Shown: positions 54,116 to 63,280, counted from the first letter of the stretch. The stretch is DNA of 64,000 nt from Oscillospiraceae bacterium (GCA_015064745.1 SVRR01000001.1:87330-151329), one strand, 5' to 3'. Translations and numbers: made by a program. Notes: generated by a model not told the origin, from the sequence alone.

Positions 54116-54670
54116 ATGAAAGCAACCGGAATCGTTCGTAGGATCGACGACCTCGGCAGAGTCGTTATCCCGAAAGAAATCAGAAGGACTATGCGTATCA
54201 GGGAGGGAGACCCTCTTGAAATTTATACCGACAGAGAAGGTGAAGTTATTTTTAAAAAATACTCGCCGATTGGAGAGCTTGCGGGCTTTGCCACAGAGTA
54301 TGCCGAGACGCTTCATAAGGTATGCGGAATCTCGGTTTTAATTTTTGACCGTGACGCGGTGATTGCCTCGGCAGGTGTTCCAAGGCGTGAATACGTTGAC
54401 AAGAAAATGTCTGAGGAACTTGAAGAAATTTCGGAGCGCAGACAGCTTTTCGTGCGCAAGTCCAAGCAGGAGCGCGTATTTGCTGTTATCGATGGTGGCG
54501 ATCATTACCTTAACTGTGCCATGCCTATCATTACCGAAGGAGATATGATCGGTTGCGTTTGCACCGTGACATCGGATGAGGAGCAAGAAAATCCTGCCAT
54601 TTCCGTGGAATCGGAAGCCAAGCTGATCCAAACTGCGGCAACATTTTTAAGCAAGCAAATGGAAAGCTAA
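54116..54670 (+). CDS. spoVT: stage V sporulation protein T (SpoVT) transcription factor
   Basis: SpoVT adjusts forespore gene expression in Bacillus and affects late sporulation in clostridia. The 184-residue product has an N-terminal SpoVT-AbrB domain (MKATGIVRRIDDLGRVVIPK through EVIFKKY, residues 1-50) and a C-terminal GAF-like domain (about 55-180). A GGAGG-type site precedes the ATG. Upstream (53993-54115) I see TTGACA at 54041 without a good -10 and no convincing sigma-G promoter. The family also includes AbrB-GAF proteins of non-sporulators, but similarity along the whole length supports SpoVT. Confidence 0.9.
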   Translation: MKATGIVRRIDDLGRVVIPKEIRRTMRIREGDPLEIYTDREGEVIFKKYSPIGELAGFATEYAETLHKVCGISVLIFDRDAVIASAGVPRREYVDKKMSEELEEISERRQLFVRKSKQERVFAVIDGGDHYLNCAMPIITEGDMIGCVCTVTSDEEQENPAISVESEAKLIQTAATFLSKQMES

Positions 54671-54671
54671 T

Positions 54672-54706
54672 AAAAGACCCGTTTTCGTGAGAAAACGGGT
54701 CTTTTA
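54672..54706. terminator. bidirectional terminator between spoVT and mntP
   Basis: AAAAGACCCGTTTTC-GTGA-GAAAACGGGTCTTTT, a perfect 15-bp stem with A and T flanks serving both convergent genes. Confidence 0.93.
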
Positions 54707-54708
54707 TA

Positions 54709-55299
54709 TCAAGATAAGGCGGAGAGTAAATACTCTATTAGGATTTTTGCGCCGAGAGCGATCAAAATGACGCCGCCGATAATTTCAGCCTTAGATCTCC
54801 ACCGCTCGCCAACCTTAGCACCGACTGCCGCACCTATAAAGCAGAACAAGAAGGTTACCGTACCGATGAATGCAAGTGCCAGAGCAACGCGCTTTTCTCC
54901 ATTTACGGCAAGTGTCACGCCTGCCGCCATGGCGTCAATGCTGGTGGCTATGGCAAATCCAAGCATTACGCGAAAGGAAAGGGAAGCATTTTTTTCGTTT
55001 TCTTCACAGCAAGGGCAGGTATCACCCTCTTTAATAGCCTCGAAAATCATTTTCCCACCGAGGAAAACAAGCAGTATAAAGGCAATATAGGCAGAAACGC
55101 TTTCCACGTAAGTGGCAACAAGAGATGCAAGCAGCCACCCCAAAAACGGCATCAATGCTTGGAAAATACCGAACCAAGCACCGCACACAAGCCCGGTTTT
55201 TATGTAGCTTTCTTTGGAGGAAAGTCCTTTGCAAATACTAACCGCAAAGGCATCCATGGCTAAGGCAACGGCAAGCAATAACAGTTCTATAACGCTCAT
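54709..55299 (-). CDS. mntP: manganese efflux protein MntP
   Basis: MntP exports Mn2+. The 196-residue product has six membrane helices and the two acidic repeat motifs AVALAMDAFAVSICKG (residues 10-25) and GFAIATSIDAMAAGVTLA, whose aspartates are essential in characterised members. A cytoplasmic loop with CPCCEENEK sits between helices 3 and 4. The leader is only about 33 nt, so the manganese (yybP-ykoY) riboswitch often found before mntP is absent here. Confidence 0.93.
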   Translation of the reverse strand: MSVIELLLLAVALAMDAFAVSICKGLSSKESYIKTGLVCGAWFGIFQALMPFLGWLLASLVATYVESVSAYIAFILLVFLGGKMIFEAIKEGDTCPCCEENEKNASLSFRVMLGFAIATSIDAMAAGVTLAVNGEKRVALALAFIGTVTFLFCFIGAAVGAKVGERWRSKAEIIGGVILIALGAKILIEYLLSALS

Positions 55300-55338
55300 G
55301 TTTTTCTCCCGATTGAAAAGGTTTGCTAAAACAGAAAC

Positions 55339-55367
55339 ATTATAGCATAGGTGTTGGCATTTGTCAA
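55339..55367 (-). promoter_or_regulatory. consensus sigma-A promoter of mntP
   Basis: Minus strand TTGACA (55367 to 55362), 17 bp, TATAAT (55344 to 55339), a perfect match. Confidence 0.92.
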
Positions 55368-55400
55368 GAAAAAATATGTCAAAAAACTTTACAAAAGGGC

Positions 55401-55429
55401 TTGACTTTAGCGCGGTGATGTGCTACAAT
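55401..55429 (+). promoter_or_regulatory. sigma-A promoter of the yerC-his operon
   Basis: TTGACT (55401-55406), 17 bp, TACAAT (55424-55429), 34 bp before the yerC start. No T-box or leader peptide is visible between promoter and gene. Confidence 0.88.
55408..55425 (+). promoter_or_regulatory. candidate operator in the his promoter (inverted repeat)
   Basis: TAGCGC-GGTGAT-GTGCTA: the half-sites are complementary at 5 of 6 positions and the whole element lies in the promoter spacer, touching the -10. The next gene encodes a TrpR-related regulator, so autoregulated repression of the his operon is a natural inference. Confidence 0.5.
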
Positions 55430-55463
55430 ACAGATATCTTATTTGCGGGAGGAAGCGTAAACT

Positions 55464-55763
55464 ATGAACAAACGCAACAAAGAAGCGGTAGAGAAGCTGT
55501 TTCATGCCATTCTTACACTTGAAACGGTGGAGGAGTGTGAGCGTTTTTTTGACGACGCCTTTACGATGCAGGAGCTTGAATCCATAGCACAACGCTTTGA
55601 CGTGGCGTGCCGTTTGGACAAAGGGGGCAGCTACGTGGAAATTAATAAGGATACGGGTGCCAGCACGGCAACCATCTGCCGTGTCAGCAAATGCTTGAAT
55701 TACGGAAGCGGCGGATATAGAATTGCCATTGATCGCATCAAAAAGGAGAAAAACGGTGATTAA
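55464..55763 (+). CDS. YerC/YecD family TrpR-related regulator, probable histidine operon regulator
   Basis: A 99-residue all-alpha DNA-binding protein of the Trp repressor superfamily. The middle has the family pattern FTMQELESIAQRFDVACRL and the helix-turn-helix TGASTATICRVSKCLNYGSGGY. YerC-type proteins linked to his genes in Firmicutes have been described as histidine regulators (HisR). Here it is the first gene of the his operon, eight bases overlapping hisZ, with an inverted repeat in its own promoter. GGGAGGAAG precedes the ATG. Confidence 0.88.
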   Translation: MNKRNKEAVEKLFHAILTLETVEECERFFDDAFTMQELESIAQRFDVACRLDKGGSYVEINKDTGASTATICRVSKCLNYGSGGYRIAIDRIKKEKNGD

Positions 55764-56874
55764 CGAAAAGCTCTTAAAGCCTGAGGAAAAAGCAGTGTAC
55801 GCCCTGCGCGCTCTTTACGACCGCTATGGGTATACACCGTATAAAATGAGCAAATTCGAGGAATACGACCTCTATGCAAAGAACAAGGATTTTCTCATTT
55901 CCGAGGGAATTATTACCTTTACGGATACACGTGGAAAGCTGCTCGCGCTGAAGCCCGACGTAACGCTTTCGATCATTAAAAATTCACGTGACGCGGATAA
56001 AAATCTCTCTAAAATGTATTATAACGAGAACGTTTACCGTATCGCGAAGGGCTCGCACGTTTTCAAAGAGATCATGCAAGCGGGTCTTGAATGTATTGGA
56101 GACATTGATGCGTATCACGTAGCAGAGGTGGTTTCTCTTGCCCTTCGCAGTCTTGCTGTGTTAAGTGATACGTATATGCTTGATCTTTCCCACGTCGGTC
56201 TTATCGGAGCCATGATAGACACGCTTGCCCTTGAGAAGCCCGTCTTAAAGCAATTCCTTTCCGCGATTGAAAAAAAGAATGCGGGTGAGCTTTCCGCGCT
56301 TGCCAAAAGCGGCGTGCTGTCGGAAACAGCACTTGGGCTTGCCACGGTTCTCTTAAAGGAATACAGAAGCCTTGATGAAGCAAGGGAAGCGCTCTCGCCC
56401 TATCTTCTTAACGACGAAGCCAAGGATGCCTATGCGGAGTTTGCAGCTCTTTACGAAGCGCTTTCCGCACTTGGGCTTTCCGAATGTGTACGGATAGATT
56501 TTTCTGTGATCAACCACCGCGGTTATTATAGTGGGGTGGTCTTTAAGGGCTACGTTAAGGGCGTGCCTGACAGTGTGTTGGCAGGCGGTCAGTACGACCG
56601 AATGATGCGTAAAATGGGGCGTCGCGACGGAGCGATCGGCTTTGCCGTCTATCTTGACGCCATAGCCTCCGGCAAAAAGGAGCAGGCAAAATTCGACGTT
56701 GACGTGCTGCTTCTTAAAAACGGAGCAAATGCAGCGGACGTGCTTGCCGCTGTGGAAAACCTCTCGAAGAACGGCGCGCGAGTGCTTGCTACGGAAACGG
56801 TGCTCGAGGGCTTGCGCGCGGAAAAGACCTTCATTATGCAGGGAAAGGAGGCGGCGCTTTATGGAAATGATTAA
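55756..56874 (+). CDS. hisZ: ATP phosphoribosyltransferase regulatory subunit HisZ
   Basis: HisZ is a histidyl-tRNA synthetase paralogue without aminoacylation activity that binds the short HisG. The GTG at 55756, with AAGGAG 7 nt upstream, gives 372 residues; the in-frame start at 55723 lies within yerC. Visible class II synthetase-like motifs are LALKPDVTLSI, NENVYRI, QAGLECIGDIDAYHVAEVV and VLAGGQYDRM. It overlaps yerC by 8 bp and hisG by 14 bp. Confidence 0.93.
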   Translation: MINEKLLKPEEKAVYALRALYDRYGYTPYKMSKFEEYDLYAKNKDFLISEGIITFTDTRGKLLALKPDVTLSIIKNSRDADKNLSKMYYNENVYRIAKGSHVFKEIMQAGLECIGDIDAYHVAEVVSLALRSLAVLSDTYMLDLSHVGLIGAMIDTLALEKPVLKQFLSAIEKKNAGELSALAKSGVLSETALGLATVLLKEYRSLDEAREALSPYLLNDEAKDAYAEFAALYEALSALGLSECVRIDFSVINHRGYYSGVVFKGYVKGVPDSVLAGGQYDRMMRKMGRRDGAIGFAVYLDAIASGKKEQAKFDVDVLLLKNGANAADVLAAVENLSKNGARVLATETVLEGLRAEKTFIMQGKEAALYGND

Positions 56875-57496
56875 CGTTGCTCTCCCCAAGGGACGTTTAG
56901 GCGAAAAGGTATACGACTTTTTTGAAAGAGCGGGGTATCCTTGCCCTTCTATCAAAGAGCCTAACCGCAAGCTGATTTTTGAAAATCCCGCGTGCGGTGT
57001 GCGTTATTTCTGGGTAAAGCCGTCCGACGTTGCGATATACGTAGAGCGCGGTGCGGCAGATATCGGCGTGGCGGGAAAGGATATTCTCCTGGAATACGAG
57101 CCTGACGTCTACGAGCTTTTGGATCTTGGATTTGGCAAATGCCGTATGGCGGTTGCCGCGCCTAAGACCTTCCGTGACGATCCCGCAAGAACCTTGCGCG
57201 TTGCGACCAAGTTCTCAAATATTGCCGCGGCGTATTATGCGGAAAAGTGCCGAGATATCGATATTATCCATCTAAACGGCTCAATTGAGATCGCACCCAT
57301 ATTAGGGCTTTCCGACGTTATCGTGGATATTGTCGAAACGGGTAAGACCTTGCTTGAAAACGATCTTGAGCCGCGCGAGACGATCGTTCCCATCAGCGCG
57401 CGTTTGATTGCCAATAAATCTTCTTATAAATTCAAAAGCGATGAAATCTTAACGATGAAGGAGCGCGTAGCGGCGCTCTTGGAGAATAGCAAATGA
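56861..57496 (+). CDS. hisG: ATP phosphoribosyltransferase, short form HisG
   Basis: HisG catalyses the first step of histidine synthesis, joining ATP and PRPP. At 211 residues it lacks the C-terminal regulatory domain of the long form, consistent with the adjacent hisZ. Motifs include NVALPKGRLGEKV, AADIGVAGKDIL, CRMAVAAP, RVATKFSNIAAAYY and the PRPP loop DVIVDIVETGKTL. AAAGGAGG lies upstream. Confidence 0.96.
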   Translation: MEMINVALPKGRLGEKVYDFFERAGYPCPSIKEPNRKLIFENPACGVRYFWVKPSDVAIYVERGAADIGVAGKDILLEYEPDVYELLDLGFGKCRMAVAAPKTFRDDPARTLRVATKFSNIAAAYYAEKCRDIDIIHLNGSIEIAPILGLSDVIVDIVETGKTLLENDLEPRETIVPISARLIANKSSYKFKSDEILTMKERVAALLENSK

Positions 57497-58773
57497 TCAA
57501 AATCATGAAATACGAGGAGGTTCTTGCCGAAGAGATTTTTGCAAGAGCAAATCCTACTGCTGATGTAGCGGACGTCGTTCGCGATATTGTGGCAGACGTT
57601 AGAAAAAACGGAGACCGTGCGCTTTATGCCTATGCTGAAAAGTTTGATAAGGCGGTGCTTTCTTCCTTAGAGGTTACCGAGGAGGAAATAGAGGAAGCGT
57701 TTTCCGCCGTTGCGCCGCGCTTTCTTGAAATTTTGCGTGAAGCGGCAGAAAACATCCGCATTTTTCACAGAGCGCAGAAAAAGAACAGCTTTATTATCAA
57801 CGAAAAACCTGGTGTTATTATTGGGCAGAAGGTGATTCCGATTGAAAAGGTGGGGCTTTACGTTCCGGGTGGCACTGCCGCATATCCTTCCACCGTATTG
57901 ATGGACAGCATTCCGGCAAAGATCGCGGGATGCCGAGAGATCTGTATTGTAACACCGCCGAACAAGGAAGGGAAGGTAAATCCCGTCATTCTCGCCGCGG
58001 CGAAGATCGCGGGGGTAGACCGCATCTTCAAGATCGGCGGCGCACAGGCGGTGGCTGCCCTTGCCTACGGTACGGAGAGCGTGCCAAAGGTAGATAAGAT
58101 CGTCGGTCCCGGTAATGCCTTCGTTGCGGAAGCAAAGCGCCAAGTTTTTGGTGTCGTCGCGATCGATATGATTGCGGGTCCGAGTGAGATCCTCGTGGTT
58201 GCCGACGGAAAAAGCAATCCGAAATTCGTCGCGGCAGACCTTCTTTCCCAAGCGGAGCATGATAAAAACGCAAGTGCCGTGCTTGTCACAGACAGCTTAT
58301 CTCTTGCACAAGAGGTATCTTTTGAGCTTGAAAAGCAGATTCCGCTTTTACCTCGTGCCGAGATCGCGCGCGCATCCATAGACAACAACGGAAAGATCAT
58401 TGTGGCGGATTCGCTTTCTGTCGTGATCGATATTGCAAACGCCATCGCTCCCGAGCATCTTGAGCTTTGCGTCGATAATCCCTTTGATTACCTCGACGGC
58501 ATCAAGCATGCGGGCAGTATTTTCATGGGGCGTTACTGCCCCGAGGCGCTTGGAGACTATTACGCAGGCCCCAATCACACCCTCCCGACGGGCGGAACGG
58601 CACGCTTTTCCAATCCGCTTTCGGTGGATGATTTTGTGAAAAAGACACAATATTCTTATTATACCGAGGACGCCTTGCGCGCCGTTGCCGAGGACGTTGC
58701 CTTCTTTGCTCACATGGAAGGGCTGGACGCGCACGCAAAAAGTGCTACCGTTCGTTTTGAGGAAGAAAAATGA
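57493..58773 (+). CDS. hisD: histidinol dehydrogenase
   Basis: HisD oxidises histidinol to histidine in two NAD-dependent steps. The 426-residue product has VGLYVPGGTAAYPSTVLM, GGAQAVAALAYGTESVPKVD, VGPGNAFVAEAKRQVFG, IDMIAGPSEILVVAD with zinc-binding residues, and NHTLPTGGTARFS. It overlaps hisG and hisC by 4 bp each. Confidence 0.97.
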   Translation: MIKIMKYEEVLAEEIFARANPTADVADVVRDIVADVRKNGDRALYAYAEKFDKAVLSSLEVTEEEIEEAFSAVAPRFLEILREAAENIRIFHRAQKKNSFIINEKPGVIIGQKVIPIEKVGLYVPGGTAAYPSTVLMDSIPAKIAGCREICIVTPPNKEGKVNPVILAAAKIAGVDRIFKIGGAQAVAALAYGTESVPKVDKIVGPGNAFVAEAKRQVFGVVAIDMIAGPSEILVVADGKSNPKFVAADLLSQAEHDKNASAVLVTDSLSLAQEVSFELEKQIPLLPRAEIARASIDNNGKIIVADSLSVVIDIANAIAPEHLELCVDNPFDYLDGIKHAGSIFMGRYCPEALGDYYAGPNHTLPTGGTARFSNPLSVDDFVKKTQYSYYTEDALRAVAEDVAFFAHMEGLDAHAKSATVRFEEEK

Positions 58774-59834
58774 GTAGATTTTTAAGCGCGGAGTACCGCG
58801 CACTTGAGGAGTACGTTCCGGGGGAACAGCCAAAGGAGCGTACATATATTAAGCTGAACACGAACGAATCCCCCTTCCCACCGTCACCTCTGACGATGGA
58901 CGCCATCAACAGGGAAGCGGCGGAGAAGCTTTGTCTTTACAGCGATCCCGAGAGCCGTGCCTTAAAGGAAGGACTCGCTTCTCTTTACGGCGTCGTTCCC
59001 AATGAAGTCTTTGTTTCCAACGGCTCGGACGATATCTTGAATTTCGCCTTTATGGCGTTTGGAAAAGAAAACGGTGTCGTTTTTCCCGATATTACCTACG
59101 GCTTTTACAAGGTGTTTGCCGAGCTGCATCATCTTGATGCTAAGATCGTTCCCTTGAACGACGATTTCACCGTGCCTAAGCAAGCGTTTTTAAACACAGG
59201 TCGGATGGTCGTGCTTGCGAACCCAAACGCGCCTACGGGTATTGCGCTTGGGGTGGGCGAAATCGAAGAGATCGTGGCAGCCAATCCGAATGCGGTTGTG
59301 CTGATCGATGAAGCCTACGTCGACTTTGGCGCGGAATCTGCGCTTCCCCTGCTCAAAAAGTACGATAATCTTCTCATTGTACAGACCTATTCGAAGTCTC
59401 GGTCTATGGCAGGCGCGCGCCTTGGCTTTGCCTTTGGAAACGCGGAAATTATAAAGGATCTTGAGAAAATCAAGTATTCCACAAATCCCTATAACGTCAA
59501 TCGTCTTACCCAAGCGGCAGGACTTGCCGCGCTAAAAGAAGATGGGTATTACAAGGGCAATTGCAAGCGTATTATTCTCGCGAGAGAATGGACGCGCGAA
59601 GCGCTTTTATCCCTGGGCTTTACCGTTCTCTCTTCCTCGGCAAACTTCCTTTTTGCTAAGCATGATAAGGTAAGCGGTGAATATATTTACCGTGCATTGA
59701 AGGAAAACGGTGTCCTTGTGCGCCATTTTACCGCCCCGCGTATTTGTGAATACAACAGAATTACCATCGGTACCGAAGAGCAAATGAGGACGATGGTGGA
59801 TATTTTAAGGAACATCTTAAAAGGAGAAGAATGA
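58770..59834 (+). CDS. hisC: histidinol-phosphate aminotransferase
   Basis: A PLP-dependent class II aminotransferase acting before histidinol-phosphate hydrolysis. The 354-residue product has KLNTNESPFPPSP, NGSDDIL, ANPNAPTG, VLIDEAYVDF and the PLP lysine in TYSKSRSMAGARLGFA. The start overlaps the hisD stop as ATGA. Confidence 0.96.
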   Translation: MSRFLSAEYRALEEYVPGEQPKERTYIKLNTNESPFPPSPLTMDAINREAAEKLCLYSDPESRALKEGLASLYGVVPNEVFVSNGSDDILNFAFMAFGKENGVVFPDITYGFYKVFAELHHLDAKIVPLNDDFTVPKQAFLNTGRMVVLANPNAPTGIALGVGEIEEIVAANPNAVVLIDEAYVDFGAESALPLLKKYDNLLIVQTYSKSRSMAGARLGFAFGNAEIIKDLEKIKYSTNPYNVNRLTQAAGLAALKEDGYYKGNCKRIILAREWTREALLSLGFTVLSSSANFLFAKHDKVSGEYIYRALKENGVLVRHFTAPRICEYNRITIGTEEQMRTMVDILRNILKGEE

Positions 59835-59835
59835 A

Positions 59836-60426
59836 ATGAGAACTGCGGAAATCAAAAGAATGACTGCGGAAACGGATATTGAGGTGCTTTTGGCGCTTGA
59901 TGAAAAAGGACCTGCGGTAATCAACACAGGGTGTGGCTTTTTTGACCATATGCTTACTCTTTTCGCAAAGCACAGCGGATTTTCTTTAAAAGCAATTTGT
60001 AACGGCGACACCGACGTTGACTACCACCACTCGGTGGAGGATATCGGTATTTGCTTGGGACAGGCATTTGCCAAGGCGCTCGGTGACCGCAAGGGAATCA
60101 TGCGTTACGCCGATACCACGCTGCCGATGGACGAGTCTCTTGTGCTTACCGCCGTGGATATTTCGGGCAGAGCCTATCTTTCCTTTAACGTACCTATGCC
60201 CTCCGCCAAGGTGGGAGATTTTGATACCGAGCTTGTCAAAGAGTTTTTTGAGGCGTTTGTTCGCACAGCGGGGGTAACCCTGCACGTTCGGCTGCTTGCG
60301 GGAGAGAACACTCACCACGTGATCGAGGGGGTCTTCAAATCCTTTGCCCGTACTATGCGGAAGGCGTGCGCGATCGACCCCGAAAACGCGGATGAGATCC
60401 CTTCCACCAAGGGACTTCTTGACTGA
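59836..60426 (+). CDS. hisB: imidazoleglycerol-phosphate dehydratase
   Basis: The 196-residue monofunctional dehydratase. Manganese-binding motifs are GFFDHML, DYHHSVEDIGI and ENTHHVIE, and SLVLTAVDISGR is present. It lacks the histidinol-phosphatase domain found in the E. coli fusion, and no phosphatase gene lies in the operon, so that step must be encoded elsewhere. GGAGAAG precedes the ATG. Confidence 0.97.
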   Translation: MRTAEIKRMTAETDIEVLLALDEKGPAVINTGCGFFDHMLTLFAKHSGFSLKAICNGDTDVDYHHSVEDIGICLGQAFAKALGDRKGIMRYADTTLPMDESLVLTAVDISGRAYLSFNVPMPSAKVGDFDTELVKEFFEAFVRTAGVTLHVRLLAGENTHHVIEGVFKSFARTMRKACAIDPENADEIPSTKGLLD

Positions 60427-60444
60427 CGGAGGCGCGACGCTTTT

Positions 60445-61062
60445 ATGATTGCAATTCTCGATTACGGCGTTGGAAATCTGTTTTCCTTGCGCTCGTCCTT
60501 CGCCGCTATCGGTGCCACGGCTGTCGTAACGGCAGACCCGGCGGTGATCCATGCGGCGGATAAGCTTATTCTTCCCGGTGTCGGCGCCTTTGAGGATGCC
60601 GCCCGAAAGCTCCGCGATAGCGGTCTTGACGTTGTTTTGAAGGAAGAGGCGGCAAAGGGAAAGCCTTTGATGGGCATCTGCCTCGGTATGCAGCTTTTGT
60701 TTGAAAAAAGCTACGAGTACGGTGAGCATGAGGGGCTTGGCCTTTTGAAGGGGAGCATTTTACCCTTTGCCGAGCATATTGAAAAAAACTATAAGATTCC
60801 CCACATTGGCTGGAATAAGCTTTCGCTGAAAAAGGATATTCCGCTTTGGAAATACGTAAACGAAGGTGACTACGTATACTTCGTCCATTCCTTTTTTGCA
60901 GAGCTTTCCGAGGAGCATACGGCGGCATCAGCCGAATACGGCATCACCTTTACCGCTGCCGTGGCGAAGGATAACGTCTACGGATGCCAATTCCATCCGG
61001 AGAAAAGCGGAAACGTGGGGCTGGGAATTTTGCGCGGTTTTTGCGAAGCGGAGGGGCTTTGA
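60445..61062 (+). CDS. hisH: imidazole glycerol phosphate synthase, glutaminase subunit HisH
   Basis: HisH supplies ammonia from glutamine to HisF. The 205-residue class I glutaminase has IAILDYGVGNL, LILPGVGAFEDA, the nucleophile cysteine in MGICLGMQLLFEKS and the His-Glu pair in CQFHPEKSG. GGAGG lies about 11 nt before the ATG, slightly long. It overlaps the hisA start by one base (TGATG). Confidence 0.96.
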   Translation: MIAILDYGVGNLFSLRSSFAAIGATAVVTADPAVIHAADKLILPGVGAFEDAARKLRDSGLDVVLKEEAAKGKPLMGICLGMQLLFEKSYEYGEHEGLGLLKGSILPFAEHIEKNYKIPHIGWNKLSLKKDIPLWKYVNEGDYVYFVHSFFAELSEEHTAASAEYGITFTAAVAKDNVYGCQFHPEKSGNVGLGILRGFCEAEGL

Positions 61063-61784
61063 TGCTGATTTTTCCTGCCATTGACCTTTATGGGGGTGCT
61101 GCTGTGCGCCTCTTTAAGGGAGATTACAATCAAATGACGGTGTATAACACCGATCCCTTGGCGGTTGCCAAGGATTTTGAAGCACAGGGTGCCTCCTACA
61201 TTCACATGGTCGATCTTGAAGGCGCAAAGGACGGAACGACTCCCAACTTGTCAGTCGTGAGATCGATCGCCGAAAATACGAGCCTGCGTGTGGAGATCGG
61301 CGGTGGCATTCGCTCGATGGAAACGGTAGATAAATATATTTCTGCCGGTGTTTATCGTGTTATTTTAGGGACTTCTGCCATTACCGATCGCCCGTTTTTG
61401 AAGGCGGCACTCGAAAAATACGGCGAGCATATTGCCGTTGGGGCGGATATTAAGGATGGCTTTGTTGCCATCAAGGGCTGGCTTGAGACGTCGGGCGTTT
61501 CGTGTGAAGACTTCTTTGCTGACATGGAGAGCCTCGGCGTTCGCACCGTGATCTGTACGGATATCTCCAAGGACGGCGCTATGCGGGGAACGAATCGTGA
61601 GCTCTACCGTTCGCTTTCGGAAAAGTTTTCGGTCGATATCGTTGCTTCGGGCGGCGTTTCTTCGCTTGAGGACGTGAAGGCGCTCAGAGACATGAAGCTT
61701 TACGGTGCCATCGTTGGTAAAGCGTATTACGTGGGCGCTATTGAGCTTGCCGCGGCAATCGCACTTGCACAAGGAAAGGAATAA
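61062..61784 (+). CDS. hisA: phosphoribosylformimino-5-aminoimidazole carboxamide ribotide isomerase HisA
   Basis: A 240-residue TIM-barrel isomerase. Catalytic Asp in FPAIDLYGG at the N-terminus and a second acidic residue in TDISKDGAMRGTN are visible, with VEIGGGIRS and IVASGGVSSLED as phosphate-binding loops. The ATG overlaps the hisH stop, behind GGAGGGG. Confidence 0.96.
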   Translation: MLIFPAIDLYGGAAVRLFKGDYNQMTVYNTDPLAVAKDFEAQGASYIHMVDLEGAKDGTTPNLSVVRSIAENTSLRVEIGGGIRSMETVDKYISAGVYRVILGTSAITDRPFLKAALEKYGEHIAVGADIKDGFVAIKGWLETSGVSCEDFFADMESLGVRTVICTDISKDGAMRGTNRELYRSLSEKFSVDIVASGGVSSLEDVKALRDMKLYGAIVGKAYYVGAIELAAAIALAQGKE

Positions 61785-61786
61785 GC

Positions 61787-62545
61787 ATGATTACAAAGCG
61801 TATTATCCCTTGCCTCGACGTCAAAAACGGCAGAGTGGTCAAGGGGGTCAATTTTGAAGGTCTTGCGGATGTTTCTTCGCCCGTTTCCCTAGCCAAATAT
61901 TATAGCGAAAACGGTGCGGATGAGCTTGTTTTTTACGATATTACGGCATCTGCGGAGGGGCGCGCTCTCTTCACGGACGCGCTCAGAGAGGTCGCGTCGC
62001 AGATTTTTATCCCGCTTACGGTAGGCGGCGGTATCAATACCGTTGAGGATTTCGACCGTGTTTTAAAGTGCGGTGCAGATAAGGTCAGCGTCAATTCGGG
62101 CGCTATCCGACGTCCTGAGCTCATTTCCGAGGCGGCAAAGCTCTACGGCGACCAATGCGTGGTGATCTCCGCCGACGTCAAGCGTGTGGATGGGGTGTTC
62201 CGCGTGTTCGCAAAGGGCGGAAGAGAGAACACCGGCATGGAGGCGATCTCTTGGATCAAGCATTGCGTAGAGCTTGGCGCGGGAGAAGTCGTCGTGAATT
62301 CCATTGATACGGACGGCGTGAAGGGCGGCTTTGATCTTGAAATGCTGAGGGCTGTTTCCGATGCCGTCAATGTTCCCGTCATTGCTTCGGGCGGTGCGGG
62401 ATGTATTGCACACTTTACAGAGCTCTTCCAAGAAATTCCCGATGTGGACGCGGGGCTTGCCGCCTCTATCTTCCATTTCGGTGAGGTGAAAATTCCGGAT
62501 TTGAAAAAAACGCTTGCGGCAGAGGGTATCTGCGTACGCATATAA
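61787..62545 (+). CDS. hisF: imidazole glycerol phosphate synthase, cyclase subunit HisF
   Basis: HisF closes the imidazole ring, releasing AICAR to purine synthesis. The 252-residue barrel has [18 protein letters not shown] with catalytic Asp, [40 protein letters not shown] and [12 protein letters not shown]. Two bases separate it from hisA. Confidence 0.98.
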   Translation: MITKRIIPCLDVKNGRVVKGVNFEGLADVSSPVSLAKYYSENGADELVFYDITASAEGRALFTDALREVASQIFIPLTVGGGINTVEDFDRVLKCGADKVSVNSGAIRRPELISEAAKLYGDQCVVISADVKRVDGVFRVFAKGGRENTGMEAISWIKHCVELGAGEVVVNSIDTDGVKGGFDLEMLRAVSDAVNVPVIASGGAGCIAHFTELFQEIPDVDAGLAASIFHFGEVKIPDLKKTLAAEGICVRI

Positions 62546-62560
62546 GAGAGGTATACAAAA

Positions 62561-63220
62561 ATGCTTACGATCAACGATTTGAAATTTGATGAAAAGGGAC
62601 TTATCCCCGCTGTCGTCGTGGACGCTTTCTCCAAGCGTGTTTTGACCTTGGCGTATATGAGCCGTGAAAGTCTTGCCATATCTATGGAGAAGGGACTTAC
62701 CTGCTTTTACAGCCGATCCCGCGACGAGCTGTGGCTGAAGGGTGAAACAAGCGGAAATTATCAGCATATCGTGTCGATCACGGCGGATTGCGACCGTGAC
62801 GCGCTCACTGTCGTCGTGGAAAAGGACGGTCCTGCTTGTCATACGGGCACGGACAGCTGCTTTGAGGACTTGCTCTTTGAGAGCGAGGAGCGCCGTGAAT
62901 TTCGCTTAAAGGAGCTTTACGCACTTTTAGAGGATCGCAAGGCGACGATGCCCGAAAAATCTTATACCACCTACCTCTTTGAGAAGGGAACGGATAAGAT
63001 CTTAAAGAAGATCGGGGAAGAGAGCACCGAGGTCATTATCGCGGCAAAGGCAGACGATAAGAAGGAAACGGTGTACGAGATCGCCGACCTTGCTTATCAT
63101 GTGATGGTCTTGATGGTACAAATGGGAATTTCCGTCGAGGACGTGCAAAAGGAGCTTGGCTCGCGCCACGTTATCGATCACAAGGTAAAGCAAGAAAAGA
63201 TGACAGGCGACAATATGTAA
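62561..63220 (+). CDS. hisI: bifunctional phosphoribosyl-AMP cyclohydrolase / phosphoribosyl-ATP diphosphatase HisIE
   Basis: A fused enzyme for the second and third steps. The HisI part (residues 1-105) has [48 protein letters not shown] and zinc-type cysteines ([14 protein letters not shown]). The HisE part (about 115-219) has [20 protein letters not shown] and [11 protein letters not shown]. It is the last gene of the operon, closed by a strong terminator. Confidence 0.97.
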   Translation: MLTINDLKFDEKGLIPAVVVDAFSKRVLTLAYMSRESLAISMEKGLTCFYSRSRDELWLKGETSGNYQHIVSITADCDRDALTVVVEKDGPACHTGTDSCFEDLLFESEERREFRLKELYALLEDRKATMPEKSYTTYLFEKGTDKILKKIGEESTEVIIAAKADDKKETVYEIADLAYHVMVLMVQMGISVEDVQKELGSRHVIDHKVKQEKMTGDNM

Positions 63221-63227
63221 ACTTTTT

Positions 63228-63259
63228 ATGCGACGGCTTAAATGCCGTCGCATTTTTTT
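63228..63259 (+). terminator. terminator of the histidine operon
   Basis: ATGCGACGGC-TTAAAT-GCCGTCGCAT, a perfect 10-bp stem with a T6 tail. Confidence 0.94.
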
Positions 63260-63280
63260 GAAAAAATAACGCTCCAACGA

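Noticed and set aside
55430..55463. T-box or histidine leader peptide before the his operon
   Set aside because: The leader is about 30 nt, with no room for a T-box and no His codon run.
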